Shown: positions 33,997 through 46,158 of the stretch, one piece after another
How positions within the stretch are numbered: the stretch's first letter is position 1
Layout of the letters: each line of letters starts with the position of its first letter
DNA from: Fodinibacter sp963730365
GTDB lineage: Bacteria; Actinomycetota; Actinomycetes; Actinomycetales; Dermatophilaceae
Reading direction: 5' to 3'
Length of the DNA: 64,000 nt
NCBI GenBank assembly: GCA_963730365.1
Contig: CAVSRM010000005.1
Coordinates: 496,001 to 560,000, forward strand
The notes under the pieces: model-generated
The model's database searches: none
Told to the model about the DNA's origin: nothing
The model's input: the letters and a program-made list of their open reading frames with translations, nothing else
Position numbers and translations under genes: made by a program

Positions 33997-36267
33997 TCAC
34001 CCCTCGGCGCGCGGGGTGGACTCGCTCAGGACCTCGGACGCGATGGTGGTCTCGGACAGCGACTCGACGACCTCACCGCGCGGAACGAGGTAGAGGGTCG
34101 ACAGACCCGCGAGCCGCACGGGCACCGACCAGGGCTGGTCCTGCCACGGCACCGCGTCGGCCTCCAGGACTATCCCGGCCTGGCTCGGGCTGGAGTGCTC
34201 GTCGAAGCCGCTGGTGTCCAGGACGACCTCCCAGCGTCCGGGCCGTGGCACGCCGATGCGAAGGCCCTCCCTGTCGGCGCCGCCGTAGTTGACCACTGTC
34301 ACGAGCACGTCGCCCCGCGCCGGGTCGGCCTCCGAGAGCCGGAGGTAGGACAGGACGTTGCCGGTGTTGTCATCGGCGTCGAGCCAGCGGAAGCCGGCCG
34401 ACCGCGAGTCCTGGGCCCACAGGGCGGGGTGCCGGGCGTAGAGCCGGTTCAGCTCCTTGACCAGGGCGTGGACGCGGTAGTGCGCGGCGTGGTCGAGGAG
34501 CCACCAGTCGAGCGACCGGCCGTCGGCCCACTCACCGGGCTGGGCGAACTCCGTTCCCATGAAGAGCAGCTGCTTGCCGGGGTGGGACCACATGTAGGCG
34601 AGGAAGGCACGCAGCGTCGCGAGCTGCTCGGGCCGGTTCCCGGGGATCTTGTTGAGCAGGGACCCCTTGCCGTGGACGACCTCGTCGTGGCTGATCGGCA
34701 GGAGGTAGTTCTCGCTGAAGGCGTACATGAGCGAGAAGGTCAGCAGGTTGTGGTGGTACTGCCGGTTGATCGGCTCCTCCTGCAGGTAGCGGAGGGTGTC
34801 GTTCATCCAGCCCATGTTCCACTTGAGGCCGAAGCCGAGGCCACCGGTCGAGGTGGGCTTGGTGACCCCCGGCCAGGACGTGGACTCCTCGGCGATGGTC
34901 ATGATGCCGGGCACCCGCTTGTACGCCGTGGCGTTCGCCTCCTGGAGCAGGCCGATCGCCTCGAGGTGCTCGCGACCACCGTGGACGTTCGGGATCCACT
35001 CGCCGTCCTTGCGCGAGTAGTCGAGGTAGAGCATCGAGGCGACGGCGTCGACCCGGAGCCCGTCGATGTGGAACTCCTCGAGCCAGTAGATGGCGTTGGC
35101 CACGAGGAAGTTGCGGACCTCGAGCCGGCCGAAGTCGAACACGTGCGTGCCCCAGTCGGGCTGGTCGCCCCTGCGGGGGTCCGGGTGCTCGTACAGCGCG
35201 AGCCCGTCGAACCGCGCGAGGGCGAAGGCGTCCCGCGGGAAGTGACCGGGCACCCAGTCCAGGATGACCCCGACCCCGGCCCGGTGCAGCGCGTCAACGA
35301 GGACCTTGAAGTCGTCGGGCGTGCCGAAGCGAGCCGTGGGGGCGTAGTAGCCGGTCACCTGGTAGCCCCAGGACGGGCCGTAGGGGTGCTCCATCACCGG
35401 GAGGAACTCCACGTGCGTGAAGCCGAGGTCGACGACGTAGTTGACGAGGTGCTCGGCCATCTCGACGTACGTCGTGTCCTGTCGCCACGACCCGAGGTGC
35501 ACCTCGTAGACGCTCATCGGGCCCTCGTGCGGGTCGGTGGCGGCGCGCGCGGTCATCCACTCGTCGTCGGTCCAGACGTGGGTGGCCTCGTCGACGACCG
35601 ATCCGGTGTTGGGCGGGCACTCGGTGCGCCGAGCCATCGGGTCGGCCTTGGTGCGGACGACGTCGTCGGCCCCGCGGATCTCGTACTTGTAGATCGCGCC
35701 CACCCCCACGTCCGGGACGAAGAGCTCCCAGACGCCGGAGGAGCCGATGAGCCGCATCGGGTGCACCCGGCCGTCCCAGTCGTTGAAGTCACCGATGACG
35801 CGCACGGCCTTGGCTCGGGGGGCCCAGACGGCGAACGACACTCCGCGAACGGCTCCCATCGGGCCGGGGTACTCGTGGATGCGGGCACCGAGCACGGTCC
35901 ACAGCTGCTCATGGCGTCCCTCGCCGACGAGGTGCAGGTCGATGTCGCCCAGCGTGGGTGCGAAGCGGTAGGGGTCGTCCTGGAGGTGCTCGATGCCGTC
36001 GGCCCACGAGACCGCCAGCCGGTAGTCCAGCGTGTGCGTCGCACCGGCGCGCACCCCGGTCCAGACGCCTTCGGCCTCGTGGTGGAGGACGAGCTCCTCG
36101 CCGTCCTCGAAGCGGACGTTCACCGACGTGGCGAGCGGCTTGAGGACCCGGATGCGCAGTCCGTCGGGCTCGAGGTGCTGGCCGAGCAGGTCGTGGGGCT
36201 GCTGGTGACGTCCCTGGACGAGTGCGGTGATCGCGCCGTCGACCTCGGGGCTGGGTGTGGGGGTCAC
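33997..36267 (-). CDS. glgB: 1,4-alpha-glucan branching enzyme
   Basis: It introduces alpha-1,6 branches into the glucan. The 756-residue protein has an extra N-terminal sandwich (N1), a CBM48 module (FAVWAPRAKAVRVIGDFNDWDG near residue 148), a GH13 barrel (YEVHLGSW, DWVPGHFPRDAFAL, DGLRVDAVASMLYLDY with the nucleophile Asp, ISHDEVVHGKGSL) and a C-terminal beta domain. The length is typical of actinobacterial GlgB. GTG 36267 has AAGGAGA 6-7 nt upstream and overlaps the mak stop by GTGA. It is the last gene of the glgE-treS-mak-glgB operon; in mycobacteria glgB also neighbours glgE. Confidence 0.97.
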   Translation of the reverse strand: MTPTPSPEVDGAITALVQGRHQQPHDLLGQHLEPDGLRIRVLKPLATSVNVRFEDGEELVLHHEAEGVWTGVRAGATHTLDYRLAVSWADGIEHLQDDPYRFAPTLGDIDLHLVGEGRHEQLWTVLGARIHEYPGPMGAVRGVSFAVWAPRAKAVRVIGDFNDWDGRVHPMRLIGSSGVWELFVPDVGVGAIYKYEIRGADDVVRTKADPMARRTECPPNTGSVVDEATHVWTDDEWMTARAATDPHEGPMSVYEVHLGSWRQDTTYVEMAEHLVNYVVDLGFTHVEFLPVMEHPYGPSWGYQVTGYYAPTARFGTPDDFKVLVDALHRAGVGVILDWVPGHFPRDAFALARFDGLALYEHPDPRRGDQPDWGTHVFDFGRLEVRNFLVANAIYWLEEFHIDGLRVDAVASMLYLDYSRKDGEWIPNVHGGREHLEAIGLLQEANATAYKRVPGIMTIAEESTSWPGVTKPTSTGGLGFGLKWNMGWMNDTLRYLQEEPINRQYHHNLLTFSLMYAFSENYLLPISHDEVVHGKGSLLNKIPGNRPEQLATLRAFLAYMWSHPGKQLLFMGTEFAQPGEWADGRSLDWWLLDHAAHYRVHALVKELNRLYARHPALWAQDSRSAGFRWLDADDNTGNVLSYLRLSEADPARGDVLVTVVNYGGADREGLRIGVPRPGRWEVVLDTSGFDEHSSPSQAGIVLEADAVPWQDQPWSVPVRLAGLSTLYLVPRGEVVESLSETTIASEVLSESTPRAEG

Positions 36268-37731
36268 AACGGGTCTCCTTGCGTGGTCGGATCCGGCTGG
36301 GCGGTCGGGTCCGGGTCGAGGTGGGAGGTGAGTCGGTGGACGGCGCCCAGCGGGATCCCCAGCCAGGCCGGACGGTTGCGTGCCTCGTAGACGACCTCGT
36401 ACATCGCCTTGTCGAGCTCGAAAGCCGTGAGCAGCGCACGGTGGGATCGCGGGTCCTCACCGGATCGCGCGGCATACCCGTCGAGGAAGGCCTGCTGGGC
36501 CGCCGTGACCCATGCCCGGGCCGATGCGCCGTGCGCCTGCTCCCACGTGCCACCGGCGTAGTCGAAGCTGCGCAGCATCCCCGCGACGTCCCTGACCGGC
36601 TGGTCGGGTCGGGAGCGCTCGGCGAGCGGACGGAGCGGCTCGCCCTCGAAGTCGAGCAGGACCCACCCTCGGTCGGGGGAGTGCAGCACCTGGCCGAGGT
36701 GGTAGTCGCCGTGGACGCGCTGGGCCGGGGGCCAGTCGGCGTCACGCGCCGAGGCGAGGACCTCCTCGACGCCTGCCCGGAGGTCCTCCAGCTCGGGGGC
36801 CTCACGGACGGCCGACTCGAAGCGCTCCCGCATCTGGTCGATGATCTCCACCGCGTGCGCGTGGTCCGTGGGCTCGCGGCCCAGCGCGTCGGCCAGCACG
36901 TCGTGCACCTCGGCCGTCGCCTCTCCGAGATCCCGTGCGGGCCCGGCGAAGTCGGTACCCCCCTCGACGGCGCGCAGGGCCACCCGCCAGGCGTCCTCGA
37001 CGCCGGGGAGGAACTCCTGGGCGAAGGCGAGGTGGCCGGATGCCACGACGTCGCCCTCGGGCGTGGGGTGTGGCCACTGGGCGGTGACGGCACCGACGAC
37101 GGCCGGGACCCTGGTCGAACCGGCGTCGACGAGCGCCCCCTGGAGCACGACGTCGGGGTTCTCGCCGGGGGAGAGCATCCGGAAGACCTTGACGATGAGC
37201 GGCAGGTGCGTGCCGTCGTCGAGGCCGGCGTCGAGGATCACCGAGGTGTTGGACTGCTCGCCGGACAGCACCCGTGAGGCGCGCACGCGCACCTCGTGCT
37301 GCCAGCTCCGCTGGGGTGCCCCGCTCACGGCATCCTCGACGGTGTCCGACGTCGACGAGGACTGGGCACGAACCCTGCCCTGGAGCAGCTCGATGAGCTG
37401 GGCGGCGTAGACCGGGTCGTGCGGTGCGTCGTAGACCCACCGGTGGCCGAGGGCGCTGTGCTCCAGGGTTCCGACAAGGGCGTGGTCGGCGCTGCCCAAG
37501 GCCTCTCCGCGATAGGTGAGCGGCACCTGGTAGACGACGGGCTGCGGGCCCGACTCGTCGACCACGACGAGGGTCTCGACGCCCACCTGCCCCTCGGGGT
37601 CGTCGAGGCGCCACGCGGCGAGCAGGCGAAGGCGCGGCTCTCGTCCCTTGGCGGCGTACCAGCGCTGGTGGCCCATCCAGGCCGACACCAGGTCGAGCTT
37701 GGAGGGGGAGAGGGAGGCGGTGCGGATGATG

Positions 37732-37745
<14 letters not shown>
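36264..37745 (-). CDS. mak: Maltokinase
   Basis: It phosphorylates maltose with ATP to give maltose 1-phosphate for GlgE. The 493-residue product belongs to the Mak/Pep2 family with a bilobal kinase-like fold: N-terminal cap (WMGHQRWYAAKGREPRLRLL), RVLSGEQSNTSVIL, catalytic loop RVHGDYHLGQVLHSPDRGWVL (broken here to RVHGDYHLGQVL) and metal site LLDFEGEPLRPLAERS. GTG 37745 lies inside the treS 3' end (14-nt overlap), and its own stop overlaps glgB. In some actinobacteria mak is fused to treS; here the two remain separate genes, but tightly coupled. Confidence 0.95.
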
Positions 37746-41507
<3,762 letters not shown>

Positions 41508-41514
41508 CTAGGCA

Positions 41515-41520
41515 AACCTA
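41515..41520 (-). promoter_or_regulatory. Putative -10 of the glgE operon (leaderless)
   Basis: TAGGTT on the minus strand lies 7 nt before GTG 41507; no ribosome site intervenes. Confidence 0.5.
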
Positions 41521-41604
41521 CCGGCACCCGGGCCCGCGCGGCGATGCCCGGGGCGCCCCTGATCTCGCGCTGCAAGATCCCGACCGATATTGGCCCGACG
41601 AAGG

Positions 41605-41618
41605 TGGAAACGTTTTCG
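41605..41618. promoter_or_regulatory. LacI-family (cre-like) operator between glgE and glgP
   Basis: TGGAAACGTTTTCG has a central AACGTT and fits the cre-like pattern TGNAANCGNTTNCA at all but the last base. It covers the -35 region of the glgP promoter, so a LacI/GalR-type repressor would block glgP and may affect glgE. No LacI gene is in the window. Confidence 0.55.
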
Positions 41619-41626
41619 CGACCCCC

Positions 41627-41632
41627 TAGGAT
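41627..41632 (+). promoter_or_regulatory. Putative -10 of glgP (leaderless)
   Basis: TAGGAT lies 7 nt before GTG 41640; the cre-like operator ends 8 nt upstream of it. Confidence 0.5.
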
Positions 41633-41639
41633 TCGCCTC

Positions 41640-44225
41640 GTGAAGGCCATCCGTCGCTTCAGCGTCCGCCCTGTCCTGCCCGCTCCGATCGCCGCGCTCG
41701 GCGACCTGTCGATGAACCTGCGATGGAGCTGGCACCCGCCGCTGCGGGACCTGTTCGCGTCCATCGACCCGGATCGCTGGGAGGCCGTGCGCCAGGACCC
41801 CGTCGCCATGCTCTCGGCGGTCTCGCCCGAGGAGCTCGACCGGCTCGCTGCCGACGAGGCGTTCGTCGCCTCGGTCAACCACGCGAAGGAGGCGCTGGAC
41901 CGGTACCTCGTCGAGGACCGCTGGTACCAGCAGTGGGGCGAGCAGCAGTCCGACGGCGGTGTGCCATCGGCCATCGCCTACTTCAGTGCCGAGTTCGGCA
42001 TCGCGGCCGCGCTGCCGCAGTACTCCGGCGGCCTGGGCATCCTCGCCGGTGACCACCTCAAGTCGGCCTCCGACACCGGGGTGCCGATCGTCGGGGTGGG
42101 CCTGTTCTACAAGACCGGGTACTTCCGCCAGAGCCTGGACCGCGAGGGGTGGCAGCAGGAGGACTACCCGGTGCTGGACCCCGACGGGCTGCCGCTGTCG
42201 CTGCTGCGGGAGGCGGACGGCACCCCGGCCCTGGTCACCATCGCCCTGCCCGGGGGGCGCCAGCTCAACGCCCAGGTCTGGCGGGCCCGGGTGGGCCGGG
42301 TTCCCCTGCTCCTCCTCGACACCGACGTGCACGTCAACGACGATGCCGGTCGCACCGTCACCGAGCGGCTCTACGGAGGCGGCGGAGAGCTCCGGCTCCA
42401 GCAGGAGATGCTCCTCGGCATGGGGGGCGTGCGGGCGCTGCGCCTGTGGAGCAAGCTCACCGGCGCGCCGGTGCCCGACGTCTACCACGCCAACGAGGGG
42501 CACGCTGGCTTTCTCGGCATCGAGCGCATCAGCGAGCTCGTGCGGGCCGAGGCGATGACCTTCGAGGAGGCCCTCGAGGCGGTGCGGGCCGCCACGGTGT
42601 TCACGACCCACACCCCGGTACCCGCCGGCATCGACCGGTTCGACGCCTCGCTCATCGAGCTCTACTTCGGCGGTCCGCTGGCCATGGAGGGCGTCCCCGT
42701 GGACCGGCTCCTCGCGCTCGGAGCCGAGACCTACGAGGGCGGCAGCCCCGGCATGTTCAACATGGCCGTCATGGGCCTGCGCCTCGCGCAGCGCGCCAAC
42801 GGGGTCTCGAAGCTTCACGGCGTCGTGAGCCGCGAGATGTTCGACGGCCTGTGGCCGGGCTTCGACGACGACGAGGTGCCGATCGCCTCGATCACCAACG
42901 GCGTGCACGGGCCGACCTGGGTCGACCGCAAGGTGTTCGAGCTCGCCCGCACCCACGCAGCCGTGCACGAGCTCGACACCCAGGACTCCTGGGAGGCGAT
43001 GGCGAGCGTTCCGCGCGACGCGGTGTGGGCCACCAAGCGGGAGCTGCGCGAGCAGCTCGTCACCGAGGCGCGTCGCCGCACGCGGGAGTCCTGGCTCGAG
43101 CGCGGCGCGTCGCCGGCCGAGCTCGGCTGGGTCGATGAGATCCTCGACCCCGACGTCCTGACCATCGGGTTCGCGCGCCGGGTGCCGACCTACAAGCGGC
43201 TCACCCTCATGCTGCGCGACCCGGAGCGACTCAAGCGGCTCCTGCTCGACCCGGAGCGTCCGATCCAGCTCGTCATCGCGGGCAAGTCCCACCCCGCCGA
43301 CGAGACCGGCAAGCAGCTCATCCAGCAGATGGTCCGTTTCGCCGACGACCCAGAGGTCCGTCACCGCATCGTGTTCCTGCCGAACTACGACATCGCGATG
43401 GCGCTGAGCCTGTACCCCGGGTGCGACGTGTGGCTGAACAACCCGCTGCGGCCGTTCGAGGCCTGCGGGACCTCGGGCATGAAGGCGGCGCTCAACGGTG
43501 CCCTCAACCTCTCCATCCTCGACGGCTGGTGGGACGAGTGGTTCGACGGCAAGAACGGCTGGGCCATCCCGACGGCCGACGGTGTCGAGGACCCGGAGCG
43601 CCGCGACGACATCGAGGCCAGCGCCCTCTACGACCTCATCGAGAACCAGGTCGCCCCCCGGTTCTACGACCTCGACGAGGACCACCTGCCGCAGAACTGG
43701 CTGTCGATGATCATGCACACGGTCACGACGCTGGGGCCGAAGGTGCGGGCCAGCCGGATGGTGCGCGACTACACCCAGCGGCTGTACGTCCCCGCGGCCC
43801 GAGCCGGCTGGGCGGTTGCCGAGGGGGGCTACGCCGGAGCGAAGGACCTCGCGGCGTACAAGGCCAAGGCACGCGGTGCCTGGGGTGACGTCCGCGTCGA
43901 CCACGTGGAGTCCTCCGGGGTGGGCGACAGCCCCCAGCTCGGTGAGACCCTGCACGTCACCGCCTACGTCTCCCTCGGTGAGCTCGCACCCGAGGACGTC
44001 GACGTCCAGGTCGTCCACGGCCGCACCAACCACCACGGCGACGAGCTCCACGACGTCTCGAGCGAGTCGCTCTCGCACGCCGCGACCTACGAGCACGGCA
44101 GGCACCAGTTCTCCGGGGACCTCGTCCTCCGGTCCTCCGGCGCCTTCGGCTACACCGTGCGGGTCCTGCCCAAGCACGCGGGCCTTGCGACGACGAGCGA
44201 GCTCGGCCTGGTCGCCAACGCCTGA
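41640..44225 (+). CDS. glgP: Alpha-glucan (glycogen/maltodextrin) phosphorylase
   Basis: It releases glucose 1-phosphate from alpha-1,4-glucan using phosphate and PLP. The 861-residue protein is the GT35 form with an N-terminal DUF3417 domain (ALGDLSMNLRWSWHPPLRDLF). It continues with AYFSAEFGIAAALPQYSGGLGILAGDHLKSASD (given in part: SAEFGIAAALPQYSGG), the His/Glu site in VYHANEGHAGFL, ARRVPTYKRL, and the PLP-lysine region EACGTSGMKAALNGALNLSILDGWW (key: GTSGMKAALNG). GTG 41640 is fixed by a leaderless -10; a very long upstream open frame is antisense to glgE and a shadow. Glucose 1-phosphate would pass to Pgm, encoded 10 kb away. Confidence 0.97.
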   Translation: MKAIRRFSVRPVLPAPIAALGDLSMNLRWSWHPPLRDLFASIDPDRWEAVRQDPVAMLSAVSPEELDRLAADEAFVASVNHAKEALDRYLVEDRWYQQWGEQQSDGGVPSAIAYFSAEFGIAAALPQYSGGLGILAGDHLKSASDTGVPIVGVGLFYKTGYFRQSLDREGWQQEDYPVLDPDGLPLSLLREADGTPALVTIALPGGRQLNAQVWRARVGRVPLLLLDTDVHVNDDAGRTVTERLYGGGGELRLQQEMLLGMGGVRALRLWSKLTGAPVPDVYHANEGHAGFLGIERISELVRAEAMTFEEALEAVRAATVFTTHTPVPAGIDRFDASLIELYFGGPLAMEGVPVDRLLALGAETYEGGSPGMFNMAVMGLRLAQRANGVSKLHGVVSREMFDGLWPGFDDDEVPIASITNGVHGPTWVDRKVFELARTHAAVHELDTQDSWEAMASVPRDAVWATKRELREQLVTEARRRTRESWLERGASPAELGWVDEILDPDVLTIGFARRVPTYKRLTLMLRDPERLKRLLLDPERPIQLVIAGKSHPADETGKQLIQQMVRFADDPEVRHRIVFLPNYDIAMALSLYPGCDVWLNNPLRPFEACGTSGMKAALNGALNLSILDGWWDEWFDGKNGWAIPTADGVEDPERRDDIEASALYDLIENQVAPRFYDLDEDHLPQNWLSMIMHTVTTLGPKVRASRMVRDYTQRLYVPAARAGWAVAEGGYAGAKDLAAYKAKARGAWGDVRVDHVESSGVGDSPQLGETLHVTAYVSLGELAPEDVDVQVVHGRTNHHGDELHDVSSESLSHAATYEHGRHQFSGDLVLRSSGAFGYTVRVLPKHAGLATTSELGLVANA

Positions 44226-44278
44226 CCCGGCCCGGGGCCAGCCGCGGGACTCCCCTCCGGGCAGACCCCCGGCTCGGC

Positions 44279-45580
44279 TCAGCGGGCCGGGGCCTCGACG
44301 AGCCGGTCGGGGGTGATGTCGGCGAGCGATGTGCAGCCGGTGAGGGCCATGGTGAGGTCGAGCTCGGCCCGGATGTTGCGGAGCACCTCGGACACCCCCT
44401 CCGCGCCGGCGAGCGCCAGCCCGTAGACGTGCGGCCGGCCGACGGCCACGGCGCTCGCGCCCAGTGCCAGGGCGACGAACGCGTCCGCCCCGCTGCGGAT
44501 CCCGCTGTCGAACACGACTGGGATCCCGGACCCGGCGCCGCGCACCGCGGCGACGACGCCGGGGAGGGCGTCGAGGGCCCCGACCTCGCGGTCCACCTGC
44601 CGACCGCCGTGGTTCGAGACGTAGATGCCGTCGACCCCCTCGTCGACTGCCCGTAGCGCGTCCTCGGGGTGAAGGATCCCCTTGAGCACGATGGGCAGGC
44701 TCGTGAGGTCGCGAGCCCGGCGCAGGTCCTCCCACGTGAGTGAGGGCCGGGCGAAGACGTCGAGGAAGGTCTCGACCGCCACGCGAGGCTCCGGCGCAGA
44801 GAGGTTCGCCCTCGTGGGCCCCGGGTGGTTACGGCTCATCGAGAGCAGGGTGCGCAGCGCCGCGGGTGTCGGGCGGGGCTGCGGCTCCGGCTCGGCGTCG
44901 GACCGGGCCGCGACCCTCTCCGCGACCAGCCGGCGGAACACGGGATCGGAGGTGTACTGCGCGATCCCGGCGCCACCCGCGAACGGAAGGTGTCCGAGGT
45001 CAAGGTCGCGCGGCCGCCAGCCCAGGTAGCCGGTGTCCAGGGTGATGACGAGCGCCTCGCTCCCGCAGTGATCGGCGCGGCCGACGAGGCTCTCGACGAG
45101 GTCGTCGTCGTTGCTCCAGTACAGCTGGTACCAGTGGCCGGACCCGTCAAGCTCGCGCGCGACGTCCTCCATGGCGACGGACGCCTGGGTGCTGATGATC
45201 TGGGTGACGCCCTGGGCGCGGGCGCCGCGAGCGACCGCGAGGTCGGCGTCGGGGTGGGCCATCGAGAGCACCCCGATCGGGGCGACTAGGATGGGACTGT
45301 CGTGGCGTCGGCCGAACAGCTCGACCCCGCAGTCCCGCTCGGTGGTGTCCACGAGGAGGCGAGGCACGATCCGCCACCGGTCGAACGCCTCGCGGTTGGC
45401 CGCGGCGGTCGACTCGCCTCCCGCTGAGCCTGCGACGTAGGCGAAGCCCTTGGTGGACATGGCTTTCCGAGCGGTCTTCTCCAGCGCCGCAGCCCGGGTG
45501 GGCACCTTCGGGCGGTGCCCGTAGGTGCCCTGGCGGTAGATCGCGGACTGGGTGATGCGTCCGAACTCGGGCAGCGGCAT
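44279..45580 (-). CDS. FMN-dependent alpha-hydroxy-acid oxidase, lactate 2-monooxygenase-like
   Basis: It oxidises an L-2-hydroxy acid, most likely lactate. The 433-residue protein is an FMN TIM barrel with AYVAGSAGGESTAAANREAF at the N-terminus, VAPIGVLSMAHPDADLAVARGA, the catalytic His-Arg pair in VSNHGGRQVD, and the FMN-phosphate segment VVFDSGIRSGADAFVALALGA. The N-terminal MPLPEFGRITQSAIYRQGTYG and the sizeable insertion in loop 4 (about 190-260) resemble lactate monooxygenase (lactate to acetate, CO2 and water) rather than the shorter lactate dehydrogenase. ATG 45580 has GAAGGGA upstream. It is convergent with glgP and divergent from a small membrane-protein gene. Confidence 0.88.
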   Translation of the reverse strand: MPLPEFGRITQSAIYRQGTYGHRPKVPTRAAALEKTARKAMSTKGFAYVAGSAGGESTAAANREAFDRWRIVPRLLVDTTERDCGVELFGRRHDSPILVAPIGVLSMAHPDADLAVARGARAQGVTQIISTQASVAMEDVARELDGSGHWYQLYWSNDDDLVESLVGRADHCGSEALVITLDTGYLGWRPRDLDLGHLPFAGGAGIAQYTSDPVFRRLVAERVAARSDAEPEPQPRPTPAALRTLLSMSRNHPGPTRANLSAPEPRVAVETFLDVFARPSLTWEDLRRARDLTSLPIVLKGILHPEDALRAVDEGVDGIYVSNHGGRQVDREVGALDALPGVVAAVRGAGSGIPVVFDSGIRSGADAFVALALGASAVAVGRPHVYGLALAGAEGVSEVLRNIRAELDLTMALTGCTSLADITPDRLVEAPAR

Positions 45581-45602
45581 ACAGCGGTCCCTTCTCTCGA
45601 TC

Positions 45603-45608
45603 TAGGGT
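45603..45608 (+). promoter_or_regulatory. Putative -10 of the small membrane-protein gene (leaderless)
   Basis: TAGGGT lies 7 nt before ATG 45616. This picks ATG 45616 over an in-frame GTG at 45607, which overlaps the hexamer. Confidence 0.5.
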
Positions 45609-45615
45609 GACCATC

Positions 45616-46134
45616 ATGACCCGATTCGTCTGGACCGCGTGGGGACTGCTCGTTGTCGTCCTCGACCTCCCACTTGCGGGCTGGGACGTACTTCCCGACA
45701 TCGTCGGCTACGCGTGGGTGGTCATCGGGCTCGCGGGTGCGACAGCGGCCCCGTTCACCACGGCCCGTGCGGCTGCTCTCGCCGGCATCGTCGTCGCGGT
45801 CATCACGGGGACGCCGTTGCTCTACGTGAACATCGGGGTCAGTGTCGTCGCCCTCATCCTCGACACCCTGGTGCTCGCCGTGGTCATCCACCAGCTGTGC
45901 GACGGCCTTCTCCAGTCGGCGGCAGCCGAGGACGAGGAGACGCGGCGGTGGGCGGAGCGCCTGCGGATAGGGGCCTACGTCCTCCTCGGCGTCGGGATCC
46001 TGGCCGTGGTGGGGGCGCTCGCCGGCGTGGGCCTGCTCGTGCTCCTCGGACGCCTCGTGACGGCCGTCATCGGCATCCTCACGATCGTGCTCCTCCAGCG
46101 AGTGGCCCGCAGCGGGGTCCTCGCCCCCGCCTGA
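45616..46134 (+). CDS. Integral membrane protein of unknown function
   Basis: A 172-residue protein with about five hydrophobic segments (roughly residues 4-20, 28-48, 50-67, 72-92 and 115-160). One charged cytoplasmic loop separates them (AAAEDEETRRWAERLRIG). No family recognised. It stands between the hydroxy-acid oxidase (divergent) and glgX (convergent), so it is probably transcribed alone. Confidence 0.75.
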   Translation: MTRFVWTAWGLLVVVLDLPLAGWDVLPDIVGYAWVVIGLAGATAAPFTTARAAALAGIVVAVITGTPLLYVNIGVSVVALILDTLVLAVVIHQLCDGLLQSAAAEDEETRRWAERLRIGAYVLLGVGILAVVGALAGVGLLVLLGRLVTAVIGILTIVLLQRVARSGVLAPA

Positions 46135-46158
46135 GACGGCCCCACCGGGGTTCTCGGG

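Noticed and set aside
44226..44278. A terminator between glgP and the hydroxy-acid oxidase
   Set aside because: Only short imperfect GC-rich pairings (CCCGG/CCGGG) are visible, not clearly better than chance in this composition.
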